DNA of 64,000 nt from RPQJ01 sp963748985 (GTDB lineage Bacteria > Pseudomonadota > Gammaproteobacteria > Steroidobacterales > Steroidobacteraceae): the NCBI GenBank assembly GCA_963748985.1, contig CAVVKQ010000001.1, positions 62,001 through 126,000 of the forward strand, in the 5' to 3' direction. Shown here piece after piece: positions 32,656 to 42,174 of this stretch. The notes below the pieces were generated by a model. The model saw only the letters and a program-made list of their open reading frames with translations, searched no databases and was not told the DNA's origin. Position 1 is the stretch's first letter. Each line of letters starts with the position of its first letter. Both the position numbers and the translations under genes were made by a program.

Positions 32656-34437
32656 ATGATGAATTGCACCAACCCCCGCCGGCTGCTTGCCGGCTTGGTT
32701 TTCGTTGCCACTGCCGTGTACCTGCCCGCCGCATCCGCGGCGAGTCCGGACGATCTTGCAACCGTCGCCGAGCGGTCCAACTTCGCTCGCACCGGTCGCT
32801 ACGACGAAGTAGAAAAGTTGTGCGCAGCCTTTGCCGCGCGCTGGCCCGACAAGGTGCGATGCTTCGAGTTCGGGCGCTCGCCCGAGAACCGCCCGTTGCT
32901 CGCTATCGCTGCGTCGGACGACGGCGTCCTCGACCCACAGTCCGTTCTTGCGCACCAGCGACCGGTGGTGCTTTTCCAGGGCGGGATTCATGCGGGCGAG
33001 ATCGACGGCAAGGATGCGGGTTTCATCGCGCTGCGCGAACTGCTCGAGGGACGCGAGAATCGGGGCGCGCTGGCGCGGACTACGGTGTTGTTCGTGCCCG
33101 TGTTAAATGTCGACGGACACGAGCGGTTCGGCGCATGGAACCGGCCCAACCAGCGCGGTCCAGAGGCGATGGGCTGGCGCGCGACGGCGCAGAACCTGAA
33201 CCTCAACCGCGATTACACCAAGGCCGATGCGCCGGAGATGCGCGCCTTGCTCGGGCTCCTTAACGCCTGGGACCCGATTCTGTATACCGACCTGCACGTC
33301 ACGGACGGAGCACAGCTGCGCGAGGACCTGTCCGTCGAGGTTGAGCCCGGCCACGGCTGGGACCTCGAACTGGGCCACACGGGACACGCGCTGCGCGACG
33401 AGGTGCTGGCCCGGCTGCAGCGCAAGGGCTTCCACGCGCTGCCGTTCTATCCCGAGTTCGTCGGTGCCGACGATCCGGAATCCGGTCTGGCCGCGGAAGT
33501 GCGATCACCCCGTTTCAGTCTCAGCTATTGGGCCACCCGCAACCGTTTCGGCGCCCTGGTCGAGACGCATTCGTGGCAGGAGTACCCGCGCCGCGTCGCC
33601 GCCACGCGCGAGACCATTCATGCAATGGTCGAACTCGCTGCGCGCGACGGAGTGAAGTGGCTGGGGGCGGCACGCGCTGCCGATGAGCGTGCGCGCCTGC
33701 TCGGCGGCTGGCCGGTCGCGTTGAGTTTCAAGAACACGGATGCCATGCAGACCGTTGAGCTGCGCGGCTATGCCTACACGCGAGAGCCTTCCTCGGTTTC
33801 GGGTCAGCCTTGGATTCGCTACGACTCCGCCAAGCCCATGGTCTGGCGGCTGCCATTGCGGTACGAGGTGCAGCCTGCGTTGACCGTGACGGCGCCGGCC
33901 ACCGGCTATGTCGTGCCGGCCGCGCACGCCGCGTGGATGTCGGAGAAGTTGGCTCTGCACGGGATCGAGTTTCAGCGCGTAATTGCGCCACAGCCGGCCA
34001 GCGCCGTGCAGACATTTCGCGCCGACAAGGCAACGACTGCGGCGGAAACGTTCGAGGGGCGATCGCTCATGACGGTCGATGGCACCTGGCGCGACGAAAA
34101 GCGCGATATCGACGCCGGTGCGCTGTTCGTGCCGATTGCGCAGCCGAAGGCTCGACTGGTGATGTCACTGCTGGAGCCGCAGGCGCCCGATTCGTTCGTG
34201 TCGTGGGGGTATTTCAGCGCGGCCTTCGAACGCAAGGAGTACATGGAAAACTACGTCACCGAGGCAGTGGCGCGACAGATGCTGTCGCAGGACGCGCCGC
34301 TCAAGGCGGAGTTCGAACGCCGGTTGCGCGAGGATGCGGCGTTCGCGGGCAGCCCGAACGCGCGCCTCGAGTTCTTCTACCGACGCCATCCCTCCTGGGA
34401 CGAGCGTTATGGTCTCTACCCCGTCTACCGCAATTGA
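32656..34437 (+). CDS. Secreted M14-family zinc carboxypeptidase
   Basis: 593 residues with a signal peptide (LLAGLVFVATAVYLPAASA). Zinc motif HAGEIDGKDA (HxxE, about 112-115), substrate Asn/Arg region NLNLNRDYTKAD, third zinc ligand in YTDLHVTDG, and a candidate catalytic Glu in GALVETHSWQE. The last about 200 residues are beta-rich without catalytic motifs. It removes C-terminal residues from peptides or cell-wall peptides in the periplasm or outside the cell. ATG codons at 32656 and 32659 are adjacent. It is monocistronic and convergent with the next gene. Confidence 0.9.
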   Translation: MMNCTNPRRLLAGLVFVATAVYLPAASAASPDDLATVAERSNFARTGRYDEVEKLCAAFAARWPDKVRCFEFGRSPENRPLLAIAASDDGVLDPQSVLAHQRPVVLFQGGIHAGEIDGKDAGFIALRELLEGRENRGALARTTVLFVPVLNVDGHERFGAWNRPNQRGPEAMGWRATAQNLNLNRDYTKADAPEMRALLGLLNAWDPILYTDLHVTDGAQLREDLSVEVEPGHGWDLELGHTGHALRDEVLARLQRKGFHALPFYPEFVGADDPESGLAAEVRSPRFSLSYWATRNRFGALVETHSWQEYPRRVAATRETIHAMVELAARDGVKWLGAARAADERARLLGGWPVALSFKNTDAMQTVELRGYAYTREPSSVSGQPWIRYDSAKPMVWRLPLRYEVQPALTVTAPATGYVVPAAHAAWMSEKLALHGIEFQRVIAPQPASAVQTFRADKATTAAETFEGRSLMTVDGTWRDEKRDIDAGALFVPIAQPKARLVMSLLEPQAPDSFVSWGYFSAAFERKEYMENYVTEAVARQMLSQDAPLKAEFERRLREDAAFAGSPNARLEFFYRRHPSWDERYGLYPVYRN

Positions 34438-34449
34438 CCCGGACGGACC

Positions 34450-35250
34450 TTACTGCGGCAGCGGCTGCAGGTTGAGGATCATGTTCAGCACCGTGCCGAG
34501 CAGGGAATCTGAACCGTTGGCATTGGTGCCATAGGTGCGGCGCCCGTAGTAGCCATCCTCGTAGCCGCGCTGGAATCCCTCACGGAAGTAGTAGTTGTAG
34601 TCGTCCTGTCGCACATAGCGGCCGTCAAAGCCATAGTTGGCGTCCTGATAGGCGAAGGATTCCCGGTAATCGAAGCGCCAGTTGTCCTGCTTGTCCGCGC
34701 GCCCCGCCTGGTAGCCCTTCTGGTACCCCGTGTTCGAGGCCTGTCGGAGCTGGTCGGCGCCGTACTGATTGGTCTGGTAGTTGTTGTCGCCCCGGCGGTA
34801 CTGGTAGGTCGGAGGCGTGTAGTAGTACGGATCGTTGTCGTAGTCGTACCGGTCATGCTCGAGGCGCGCTTGCTGTTGGCGCAGTTGCTCGTAGTACGCC
34901 TGCTGGTAGCGGTAGTGAGCCTGTCGTTTCTGTTTTTCCAGCTGCTGCGCATTGCGCAGCGCGATCGCCTGCTGTTGCGCGATACGCTGGTTGTACTCCG
35001 CAATGAGCTTCTTCTGCTGGCGAATACGCTCCTGTTGTTCCTGCTGTGAGAGGCGATGCTTCTGGTGTTCCTTCGCCTCCTTCTCGTCCTGTTTCTGCTC
35101 CTGTTTGTCTTGTTTGTCCTGCTGCGCCTCAGCCTTGTGCGGGGCCGACACGTCCTGTCCGTGCTGGGCGTGGCTGGCGAAACTCATCGTCGCGAACGCG
35201 GCGCTTATCGCGACTGTCACTCCAAGTCGAGTCAGGGTGCTGGCCTTCAT
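34450..35250 (-). CDS. Secreted Gln/Tyr-rich coiled-coil protein of unknown function
   Basis: 266 residues from ATG 35250 (GGAG about 7 nt upstream). Signal peptide ending near SFASHAQ. Residues 35-130 are almost only Gln, Lys, Glu, Arg and Ala, an extended coiled coil (HRLSQQEQQERIRQQKKLIA). Residues 130-250 are Tyr/Asp/Arg/Gly-rich with repeated GY units (NTGYQKGYQAGRADKQDN; FREGFQRGYEDGYYGRRTYG). No enzyme motif. The shape suggests an extended envelope or surface protein. Low complexity makes homology calls unsafe. Confidence 0.75.
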   Translation of the reverse strand: MKASTLTRLGVTVAISAAFATMSFASHAQHGQDVSAPHKAEAQQDKQDKQEQKQDEKEAKEHQKHRLSQQEQQERIRQQKKLIAEYNQRIAQQQAIALRNAQQLEKQKRQAHYRYQQAYYEQLRQQQARLEHDRYDYDNDPYYYTPPTYQYRRGDNNYQTNQYGADQLRQASNTGYQKGYQAGRADKQDNWRFDYRESFAYQDANYGFDGRYVRQDDYNYYFREGFQRGYEDGYYGRRTYGTNANGSDSLLGTVLNMILNLQPLPQ

Positions 35251-35542
35251 TTCATGTCTCCGCAATGGGTCCTACCGATCTGTCGGCAGTGCTGGCGGGT
35301 TGTACTGAGCCCGTTGTGTCACGGTACGCCCAGGAGTCCGGTTCCATCTGTACGGTACGACACAGTCGGGACGTCGCTACGACGCCTAGCTGTCGTCGAC
35401 ACGGGTCAAGGCTGTGCGCCTGTTCACAGTCCGGCAATGATTCGGCTGACTTGCCGCGAGCCGTAACTAGTATGCGATGGACACGAGAGTCCGGACGTCG
35501 GGCCATCCAGGCCTGGAACGACAGCATCAGGAGTGAACATCC
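35251..35542. other. Divergent intergenic region
   Basis: This 292-bp gap separates the coiled-coil protein gene (minus) from the small secreted protein gene (plus) and must hold both promoters. I see no convincing ORF, tRNA or strong palindrome in it. Confidence 0.6.
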
Positions 35543-35971
35543 GTGAAACGCTTGCTTGTCGCCCTCATCGCATCAGGTGTCGCTGTTCCTGCCCTGGCTA
35601 CCGACGTCAGCGCCTCCATTGGGATCAGCCAACCCGGCTTCTACGGACAGATCAACATCGGTGACTTCCCGCGACCGGTCGTGATTTACGCCCAGCCGGT
35701 CTGGGTCCAGCGTCCGGTGAAAGTGGTCCAGGTGCAGCCGATCTACCTGCGCGTGCCTCCGGGCCACGAAAAACACTGGAGCAAGCATTGCGGCAAGTAT
35801 GGAGCGTGCGGTCGACCAGTCTACTTCGTGCGCGAGGACTGGTACCAGGCCCAGTACTTGCCGCGTTACGAACAGCAAGAGTATTACGCTCGTGGCAAGA
35901 GCGATGATCACGATTCGAAGCACGGTCATGGCAAGGGCAAGGGCCGCGGCCATGAGGACGGCGACGATTGA
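35543..35971 (+). CDS. Small secreted His/Gly-rich protein of unknown function
   Basis: 142 residues, GTG start with AGGAGTGA about 7 nt upstream. Signal peptide MKRLLVALIASGVAVPALA; then short Pro/Val/Tyr-rich beta motifs (PVVIYAQPVWVQRPVKVVQV; PIYLRVPPGHEKHWSKHCGK) and a charged tail rich in His, Lys, Gly and Asp. Similar short proteins are common in proteobacteria and uncharacterised. The HxxHWxxHC segment and His-rich tail could bind metal; that is a guess. Confidence 0.75.
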   Translation: MKRLLVALIASGVAVPALATDVSASIGISQPGFYGQINIGDFPRPVVIYAQPVWVQRPVKVVQVQPIYLRVPPGHEKHWSKHCGKYGACGRPVYFVREDWYQAQYLPRYEQQEYYARGKSDDHDSKHGHGKGKGRGHEDGDD

Positions 35972-36008
35972 TCGCCATTTCCCGGCTGTGTGAGGATTCT
36001 CGAGCGGG

Positions 36009-37817
36009 CTAGCTGACCGACGGCGAAGTCGGGCGACTGCTCAAGTCACGCAGCATTTCGACGAAGGCGGGATCGTCGCGCAGGGAGACCAGGTCCGGGT
36101 CGTTCTGCATCCAGCCGAAATTGGTGTAACCCGCCTCGACGGCCTGTTGCAGCGCGTCGATGGCGCGGCTCGAGTCGCCGAGGCTGACATACATGCACGC
36201 GGCGTTGTAGAGCATCATCGGATCACCTGGGGTCAGCGCGAGCGCGTTTGTGCTTTCGCGGATCGCTTCGTCCCGGCGCCCCGCCCGGCCCAGCTGGTTC
36301 GCGTAGATGAGCCGGGCGCGCGAATCATCCGGGTTTTGCAGCAGATAATTCGGCATGAGCTCGAGCAACTGCGCGTACACCGCTTGCGCCTCTTCGGTCC
36401 GCCCAAGCCCCAGGCAGCTCTGTGCCACGTCGAGGTGGCCCGCATAAAAGGCAGGCTTGATTTCAGCGACCCGGTGGAACAGCTCCAGTGCCTGTTCGAG
36501 CTTGCCTTCGGTGAAGTAGATGCGCCCGAGCGTCCAGTGCGCAATGAAGTCGTCAGGATCGATCTCGATGGCCTTCGAACACGACGCAGTGGCCTCGTCC
36601 AGCTTGCCCCAGAGGAAATACGACAGCCCCATAGCGCGGTAAGCCTCCGGCAGGTTGTTGTCGTACATCAGGGCCTTGAAGCTGAACTCCTGGGCCAGTT
36701 CACGGAAACGCTCCTTGCGCGCGATCAGCTGATACATCTGGCCATAAGCACTCGAGCACCCCGCATAGGCGGACGCGTAACGCGGATCGAGTTCGATGGC
36801 CTTCTCGAACAGCTGGATCGCGTATTCGACGCTGCGCTTGGTCAGGCGGTAGAGCTGGTCCTGGCCGCGCAGGTAGAGATCGTAGGCCTGGGCGTTGACC
36901 GTCTGTCGTTTCGTCAGCGACACCTTCTCGGAGAAAGTCAGCTTCAACTTGAGCGCTTCGACTATCTGCTGAGCGACCTGCTCCTGGATGTCGAAGATGT
37001 CGTCGAGCTTGCCCTTGTAGGTGTTGCCCCAGAGCTGCCGATTGGTCGCTACGTCGACGAGTTGGACCGTGATCCGCACCGAGTCCTGAAATCGCCGCAC
37101 ACTGCCACCGACGATGTAGCGCGCACCAAGTTCATTGCCGATCGTACGGACATCCTGCCCGCGCCCCTTGTGCTGCATCGAGGCCCAGCGCGAAATCAGT
37201 TCGATCTCGTTGACCAGCGAGAGGCGCGCGATCAACTCCTCGGTGAGTCCGTCGCTGAAGTAGTCGGTCTCGGGATCGGAGCTGATGTTGTCAAACGGCA
37301 GCACCGCCACCGCCCCACGTTCCGGGAGGGACTCGGCTGCATGCGTGGCGGCGGTAGCGACGGGTCGCGCTTCCGCGCTGGCGCTGGCCGCAGGCTGCGG
37401 GCGCGTGATGGTGACACCCAGGCCAGCCAGTGAGCGCAGGACCGCCTGCAGGTTTTCATCTGGATCGCCGTGGTAGTACTCGATGTGCTGGATGCCGGCG
37501 AGCGGGTACTTGAGGCTGAGCGGAATCGTGGTCGGCTCGAGGTGAACGGGCAGGATGTTTCCCTTGCGTTCGCTCGTCAGCATCACTTCTTTCGCCACGT
37601 TGTGGGAGCTGACGGCCGACGGCGAGACCATCAGCAGCAGAACTTTGGCCCCCTCGAGCGCGCGCACGATGGACTCGCCCCAGAGCGCTGCACCGTCGAT
37701 GCCGCCCTGGTCGATCCAGATGTTCACACCGGCGGCCCGCAGTGCGCCAGCGAACTCGAGTACCCGCGCCTCGTCTTCGCGCGAATAGCTAAGGAAAACA
37801 TCTGCGGATTGAGCCAA
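36009..37817 (-). CDS. TIR domain-TolB-like domain-TPR repeat protein
   Basis: 602 residues with a TTG start at 37817 (AGGG 8 nt upstream); no ATG is nearby in frame. TIR domain at 1-130: ADVFLSYSREDEARVLEFAG, then VNIWIDQGGIDG (BB-loop region) and SSHNVAKEVMLTSERKG, with the helix Glu that serves as catalytic residue in NADase TIRs. A linker is followed by the TolB/FlgO-like domain (165-275) of cyclase-associated proteins: VAVLPFDNISSDPETDYFSD, then ARYIVGGSVRRFQDSVRITV. At least five TPR repeats follow (300-590; LFEKAIELDPRYASAYAGCS). Whether it signals, cleaves NAD+ or defends against phage is open. Confidence 0.85.
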   Translation of the reverse strand: MAQSADVFLSYSREDEARVLEFAGALRAAGVNIWIDQGGIDGAALWGESIVRALEGAKVLLLMVSPSAVSSHNVAKEVMLTSERKGNILPVHLEPTTIPLSLKYPLAGIQHIEYYHGDPDENLQAVLRSLAGLGVTITRPQPAASASAEARPVATAATHAAESLPERGAVAVLPFDNISSDPETDYFSDGLTEELIARLSLVNEIELISRWASMQHKGRGQDVRTIGNELGARYIVGGSVRRFQDSVRITVQLVDVATNRQLWGNTYKGKLDDIFDIQEQVAQQIVEALKLKLTFSEKVSLTKRQTVNAQAYDLYLRGQDQLYRLTKRSVEYAIQLFEKAIELDPRYASAYAGCSSAYGQMYQLIARKERFRELAQEFSFKALMYDNNLPEAYRAMGLSYFLWGKLDEATASCSKAIEIDPDDFIAHWTLGRIYFTEGKLEQALELFHRVAEIKPAFYAGHLDVAQSCLGLGRTEEAQAVYAQLLELMPNYLLQNPDDSRARLIYANQLGRAGRRDEAIRESTNALALTPGDPMMLYNAACMYVSLGDSSRAIDALQQAVEAGYTNFGWMQNDPDLVSLRDDPAFVEMLRDLSSRPTSPSVS

Positions 37818-38081
37818 GTTTTTGCCCTGGTGCGTCCAAAGTCCTGTGGAGCGGGCAGGTCGGCGTCGAGGCCTCTTCTGCGGCCAAGGCTAGCGGATAC
37901 GCGGCGGTGTGAGAAGGAGAGGGCGGACCGCCGCCGTTCGATGGATAGCCTTGCGTTGCTAACTCGATGAATAAACGAAGGTTTTAAGTCTGAAGGTGGC
38001 CCTGCTCGAGGCCCGCGGCCAGCGCAATTGACCGTGGCAACGTCGTACGGCCAGCCGTTGCCGCTGGGCTGGCAGGTCAGG

Positions 38082-40892
38082 TCAGCCTGCCGCCGAACGC
38101 TGCCAGAGCTCCGCTGTGCGAAAGCGGCCGGTCGCGGTGAGGTCGCCCTGTGCAGCGCGCTCTGCCGCCCGCAGGTCGGCGCGGCGTGCCATGAACGGTG
38201 TCTGCGCCACGACATCGAGCAGGCTCGAACTCGCGAACAGGAATCCCTGTCCCGCGACGCAGCCCAGGTCCAGGAGGGTTGCCACCTGGCTTTCGTTCTC
38301 GATGCCCTCAGCGACCGTCTCGAGGCCGAGCGTCGTCGCGAGCATCACGACTGCACGAGCCAGTTCCGGACCCCCGTCGTGTTCAGTCAGCCGGCTCACG
38401 AACGCACGATCGATCTTCAGGATGTCGATCGGGAACCGGTGCAGGTAAGAGAGCGACGAGTACCCCATGCCGAAGTCGTCGATCGCGAGGCGCACGCCAA
38501 GCGCCTTCAACTCACGGAAGCGTTCCAGGTTGACTTCGGTATTCTGCATGATCGTGCTTTCGGTCAGCTCGATCACCAGATCGCCGGCATCAAGACCCGA
38601 AACCTCGAGCGCGTGGCGCACGTCTGCGACCAGGTCACCCTGCTGCAGGTGGCGTCCCGAGATGTTTACCGCCACGCGCAGGCCGGTGCCGGCCTCGACG
38701 GAATCGCTCCATGCGCGGATCTGCGTGCACGCGTCAACCAGCACGCGACGACCCAGTTCGACGATCCGGCCGGATTCCTCGGCAATCGAAATGAACGAGC
38801 CCGGCATGACGATGCCCCGCTGCGGATGATTCCACCGCACCAGGGCCTCCACGCCGAGTAGTTCGCGGCTCGTCAGGTCGACCACCGGCTGGAACTCGAC
38901 GAAGAACTCGTTGCGCGCAAAAGCCAGGTCGATGTCCTGCTCCAGTCGCAGGCGGTCGTGCAATTGCTCCTGCATGTGCGGCTGGAACAGCACGCAACGC
39001 GCCTTGCCGGCGGACTTTGCGTTGTACATGGCGATGTCGGCTTTGCGCAGCAGTTGTTCGGCGTCGTCACCCGGTTGCGAGCAGGCTGCACCGATGCTTG
39101 CCGTGGCGTCTGTTTCCCTGCCGTCCACCAGCAGGGGCCGGTTGAACGCCTCGGTGATCGGCACGGCGATGCGCTCGACATCGGTATCGCTGCGAATACC
39201 CTCGAGCAGGATCGCGAATTCGTCGCCCCCGAGGCGAGCCACTGTGTCGGAAGGCCGGGTCGATTTGACCAGCCGTTGCGCCGCTGCCTGCAACAGGCGG
39301 TCGCCGGCATCGTGTCCGAGCGAGTCGTTGACGTTCTTGAAGTTGTCGAGGTCGAGGAACATGACGGCGACTCGCTGCTGCGACCGTTGCGCCAATGTCA
39401 GCGCGTGCTCGACACGGTTCCAGAAGAGACTGCGATTGGCGAGCAGCGTCAGCGGGTCGTGGAATGCCAGCTTGCGCAGTTGCTCTTCCAGTGCCTTGCG
39501 CTCGGTGACGTCGCGGAAGTTCAGGGCCAGCCCGGCAATGGCCGGGTCGTCCATCAGGTTGCTGCCGACGCACTCAAGGGTGCGGCGTTCACCTGACTCG
39601 ACGACCAGCTCGATCGGTCCAACAACCCGGCCATGCGTCTCCGACACCTCAGCGAGGAATGCAGCGAGCCGTTCGTTGTCGCCATCGACCCAGCGGTCGA
39701 GGAGATTGTGTCCCACCATGTCGTCAGGGTGGGTCGCAAAGGTGCGTTCGGCCGCCGGCGAGGCGAACTGCAGTATCCCCTCGGCGTTGGTGATCATGAT
39801 CACGTCAGACGCGTTCTTGATCAGGGACGCATAGCGGGCCTCGACGATATCGGCCGCACGTCGTTCGCGCAGCCGTGCGTCGTCGCGCGAGAGCACGCCC
39901 TGGCGCACCATGACCAGCGAAGTCAGCACGAAGATGATGACGGTCATCGTGTTCACGGGGCTGGCGGCCGTGCTGCGCTCGACGTACACCAGCACCAGGA
40001 ACGACACCATCATGGCGATGTACGGCATGCCCTCGATGAGCGCGACACTGAAGGCGTTCGGGGCACGGCGCACGGCAGGCTTGCCACGCAGCTGCTCGCG
40101 CGCGGCGGCCGCCAGCCAGACGTAGCAGGACAGGTAGATGACGTCCGAGACGCTGCCGGGAATGTAGCTGCCGTCCACCTTGGACATGGCCCAGACGATG
40201 TCGGCCAGGGACATCGACGAGAAACCGAGCGTGAGCAGCATCAGGGCCCGGCGCCGGATGGGTGTGGCGCCCGAGTGCATCAGCAGCACGCCGCAGGCCA
40301 GCAGCATGAGGCAGTTGAGGGCGATGTAGCTCTGCGCCAGCAGGTACTTGAGCGCGTTCGGATCGCGTTGGGCTGCCGCTGTCGGCGCGATCACGAAGAA
40401 CCAGAAGAATGCGCCGAAACCCAGCATCAGGATGGCGGTGTCGAGCCCGAGCCGGGCCCATTGCACGCGAACGGCGGCAGTGCGGATCACCGTCAGCACC
40501 GCGGCGAGGACCAGCGGGTAGAAGCCCAGGAAGAATATGTCGCCGATCGACGGGAAGGGATCGATCCCGTACAGCCAGTAAGTCGAATGCAGCAGGTTGC
40601 CTGTGCTGTAAATGGCAAGCGCGGCCGTGAGCAGCCACCAGGTGCGGCGCGCGGCCGGATCTGTGGAGCCTCGCGCAGCAGCCCCGGTAAGGATTGCCAC
40701 GCAGATGCTCGCCACCGAATCGGAATACAGGTTGAAGACGTCGAGCCAGGGCGAGGCACGACCGTCGATCAGGATCAGCGCAATGGCGAGCGCAACGTAG
40801 ACGAACAGGCCGACGGCGACTGCGCCGGTCCAGCCGGAACTGAATCGCTCACGCTTCGTCACGCCATCGCTCGTCGGCCACTGTGGGGACAT
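38082..40892 (-). CDS. Membrane-bound PAS-GGDEF-EAL cyclic-di-GMP protein
   Basis: 936 residues. Residues 1-310 form nine or ten membrane helices, a multi-helix sensor module. A PAS domain (about 350-470; DVIMITNAEGILQFASPAAE) is followed by GGDEF (RLGGDEFAILLEG, motif near 552, intact) and EAL (GVEALVRWNHPQRG, motif near 680) with the rest of the phosphodiesterase motif set (VAVNISGRHL; ELTESTIM; IDDFGMGYSSLSYL). Both catalytic signatures are complete, so it could make and degrade c-di-GMP. It stands alone between the TIR gene and a divergent peptidase gene. Confidence 0.93.
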   Translation of the reverse strand: MSPQWPTSDGVTKRERFSSGWTGAVAVGLFVYVALAIALILIDGRASPWLDVFNLYSDSVASICVAILTGAAARGSTDPAARRTWWLLTAALAIYSTGNLLHSTYWLYGIDPFPSIGDIFFLGFYPLVLAAVLTVIRTAAVRVQWARLGLDTAILMLGFGAFFWFFVIAPTAAAQRDPNALKYLLAQSYIALNCLMLLACGVLLMHSGATPIRRRALMLLTLGFSSMSLADIVWAMSKVDGSYIPGSVSDVIYLSCYVWLAAAAREQLRGKPAVRRAPNAFSVALIEGMPYIAMMVSFLVLVYVERSTAASPVNTMTVIIFVLTSLVMVRQGVLSRDDARLRERRAADIVEARYASLIKNASDVIMITNAEGILQFASPAAERTFATHPDDMVGHNLLDRWVDGDNERLAAFLAEVSETHGRVVGPIELVVESGERRTLECVGSNLMDDPAIAGLALNFRDVTERKALEEQLRKLAFHDPLTLLANRSLFWNRVEHALTLAQRSQQRVAVMFLDLDNFKNVNDSLGHDAGDRLLQAAAQRLVKSTRPSDTVARLGGDEFAILLEGIRSDTDVERIAVPITEAFNRPLLVDGRETDATASIGAACSQPGDDAEQLLRKADIAMYNAKSAGKARCVLFQPHMQEQLHDRLRLEQDIDLAFARNEFFVEFQPVVDLTSRELLGVEALVRWNHPQRGIVMPGSFISIAEESGRIVELGRRVLVDACTQIRAWSDSVEAGTGLRVAVNISGRHLQQGDLVADVRHALEVSGLDAGDLVIELTESTIMQNTEVNLERFRELKALGVRLAIDDFGMGYSSLSYLHRFPIDILKIDRAFVSRLTEHDGGPELARAVVMLATTLGLETVAEGIENESQVATLLDLGCVAGQGFLFASSSLLDVVAQTPFMARRADLRAAERAAQGDLTATGRFRTAELWQRSAAG

Positions 40893-41280
40893 AGTGTTCG
40901 ATCCGCGTCTCCCATACGCGGCAGACCTTTAGATTCGTTGCATCTAGCCTCAGGGGTTCAGGGGCGGTCTGTGACCGCCGTACGAATATGTCAGCTCCGC
41001 TTGTGACGCAGTTCACAGGTTGGGCTGGCGGCGCGCAACGTCGGTCTCCATCGACGATTGCAGGGCCGACGATTGCAGGAGAGATTTGGCGGTGAGGCCT
41101 GCTGGCTGTCAGCACGCCGGTCCGAAATGTGAAACTGGCGCAATTCTTCGGCCCAACGCTATGTCACATTGCCTGGGGATTGTGGCAGGCTACCGACCGC
41201 CTCGATGCACGCTCGCGCGATTCGCGAGCGCCTCGGGGCAGCAACACTCGCGCAGGAGCGCTGGAAGACATGCCGTATTG
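40893..41280. other. Divergent intergenic region with short tandem repeat
   Basis: The 388 bp between the GGDEF-EAL gene and the proposed start of the PBP7-type gene. The peptidase frame is open back to an ATG at 41020, but those residues (Cys/Arg-rich) look non-coding. It carries the tandem 13-mer at 41052-41079. No other feature seen. Confidence 0.5.
41052..41079. repeat. Two-copy 13-bp direct repeat
   Basis: CGACGATTGCAGG occurs at 41052-41064 and 41067-41079, a 15-bp period with GC between. It lies in the gap upstream of the peptidase gene and may be a regulatory site or chance duplication. Confidence 0.6.
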
Positions 41281-42135
41281 GTGCAGGACCGGGGTTTGAC
41301 AACGCTGACGAGCTTCATGCTGGCCGTGCTTACACCCTTGGCCGCGTTGGCTGCCACGCAGGGGTCTGTGGCGCCGAAGACGATCCCGGAAGTTCGCTCC
41401 CACGCCTACTACATCCTCGATGAATCAGCTTCAGCGGTGCTCGCTGCGCGCAATGAACGGATCGCCGTGCCAATCGCCTCCATCACCAAGCTGATGACCG
41501 CCCTGGTCGTGCTCGAGGCCGGTCAGTCGATGGACCAGGTGGTGACCATCACCGCAGATGATGTGCGTGGCACTGCCGGCAACGGCTCACGCCTCGCGGC
41601 GGGTTACAAGCTGAGCCGGCAGGACCTGCTGCACCTGGCGCTGATGTCGTCCGAGAACCGTGCGGCGTATGCGCTGTGCCGATCCTATCCAGGCGGCTTG
41701 CGTGCCTGCGTGCAGGCCATGAACAAGAAGGCCGTTGGGCTCGGGATGGGCACGGCGCACTTCGTCGAGCCCACGGGTTTGTCGAGCCGCAACGTGGCAA
41801 GCCCCGAGGACCTGGCCAAGCTGGTGCTGGCGGCCGCAGGCAACCGCACCATCAGCGAATACTCCACGTCTCCCCGTCTCACCGTGACGGCCAACCGCCA
41901 CCTGCTCGAGTTCCGCAATACCAACCTGCTGGTCGCAAATCCGGCCTGGCACGTCGACGTGCAGAAGACAGGCTACATCCCGGAAGCTGGACGCTGTCTC
42001 GTGATGCAGGCCGTGATCGACGACCGCCCGGTCGTGATGGTTCTGCTCAATTCCCATGGCAAGTACACGCGGATTGCGGACGCCAAGCGGGTCCGGACCT
42101 GGCTTGAGTCGCGAAGCCGGGTCGCCGCTCTCTAG
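41281..42135 (+). CDS. pbpG: D-alanyl-D-alanine endopeptidase (PBP7 type)
   Basis: About 284 residues from GTG 41281; TTG 41296 and ATG 41317 are alternatives, and the open frame upstream to 41020 looks non-coding. A hydrophobic signal (SFMLAVLTPLAALA) precedes the S11 peptidase domain with all three motifs: SITK (Ser67, Lys70), SSEN (Ser124 to Asn126), and KTG (229-231) in VQKTGYIPEAGRCL. PBP7 cleaves D-Ala-mDAP crossbridges of peptidoglycan in the periplasm and so loosens the wall. Start choice is uncertain; function is not. Confidence 0.88.
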   Translation: MQDRGLTTLTSFMLAVLTPLAALAATQGSVAPKTIPEVRSHAYYILDESASAVLAARNERIAVPIASITKLMTALVVLEAGQSMDQVVTITADDVRGTAGNGSRLAAGYKLSRQDLLHLALMSSENRAAYALCRSYPGGLRACVQAMNKKAVGLGMGTAHFVEPTGLSSRNVASPEDLAKLVLAAAGNRTISEYSTSPRLTVTANRHLLEFRNTNLLVANPAWHVDVQKTGYIPEAGRCLVMQAVIDDRPVVMVLLNSHGKYTRIADAKRVRTWLESRSRVAAL

Positions 42136-42174
42136 GCGTAGCCCCGCAGCCCGTATCCCGTCAGATGGCAGGCA

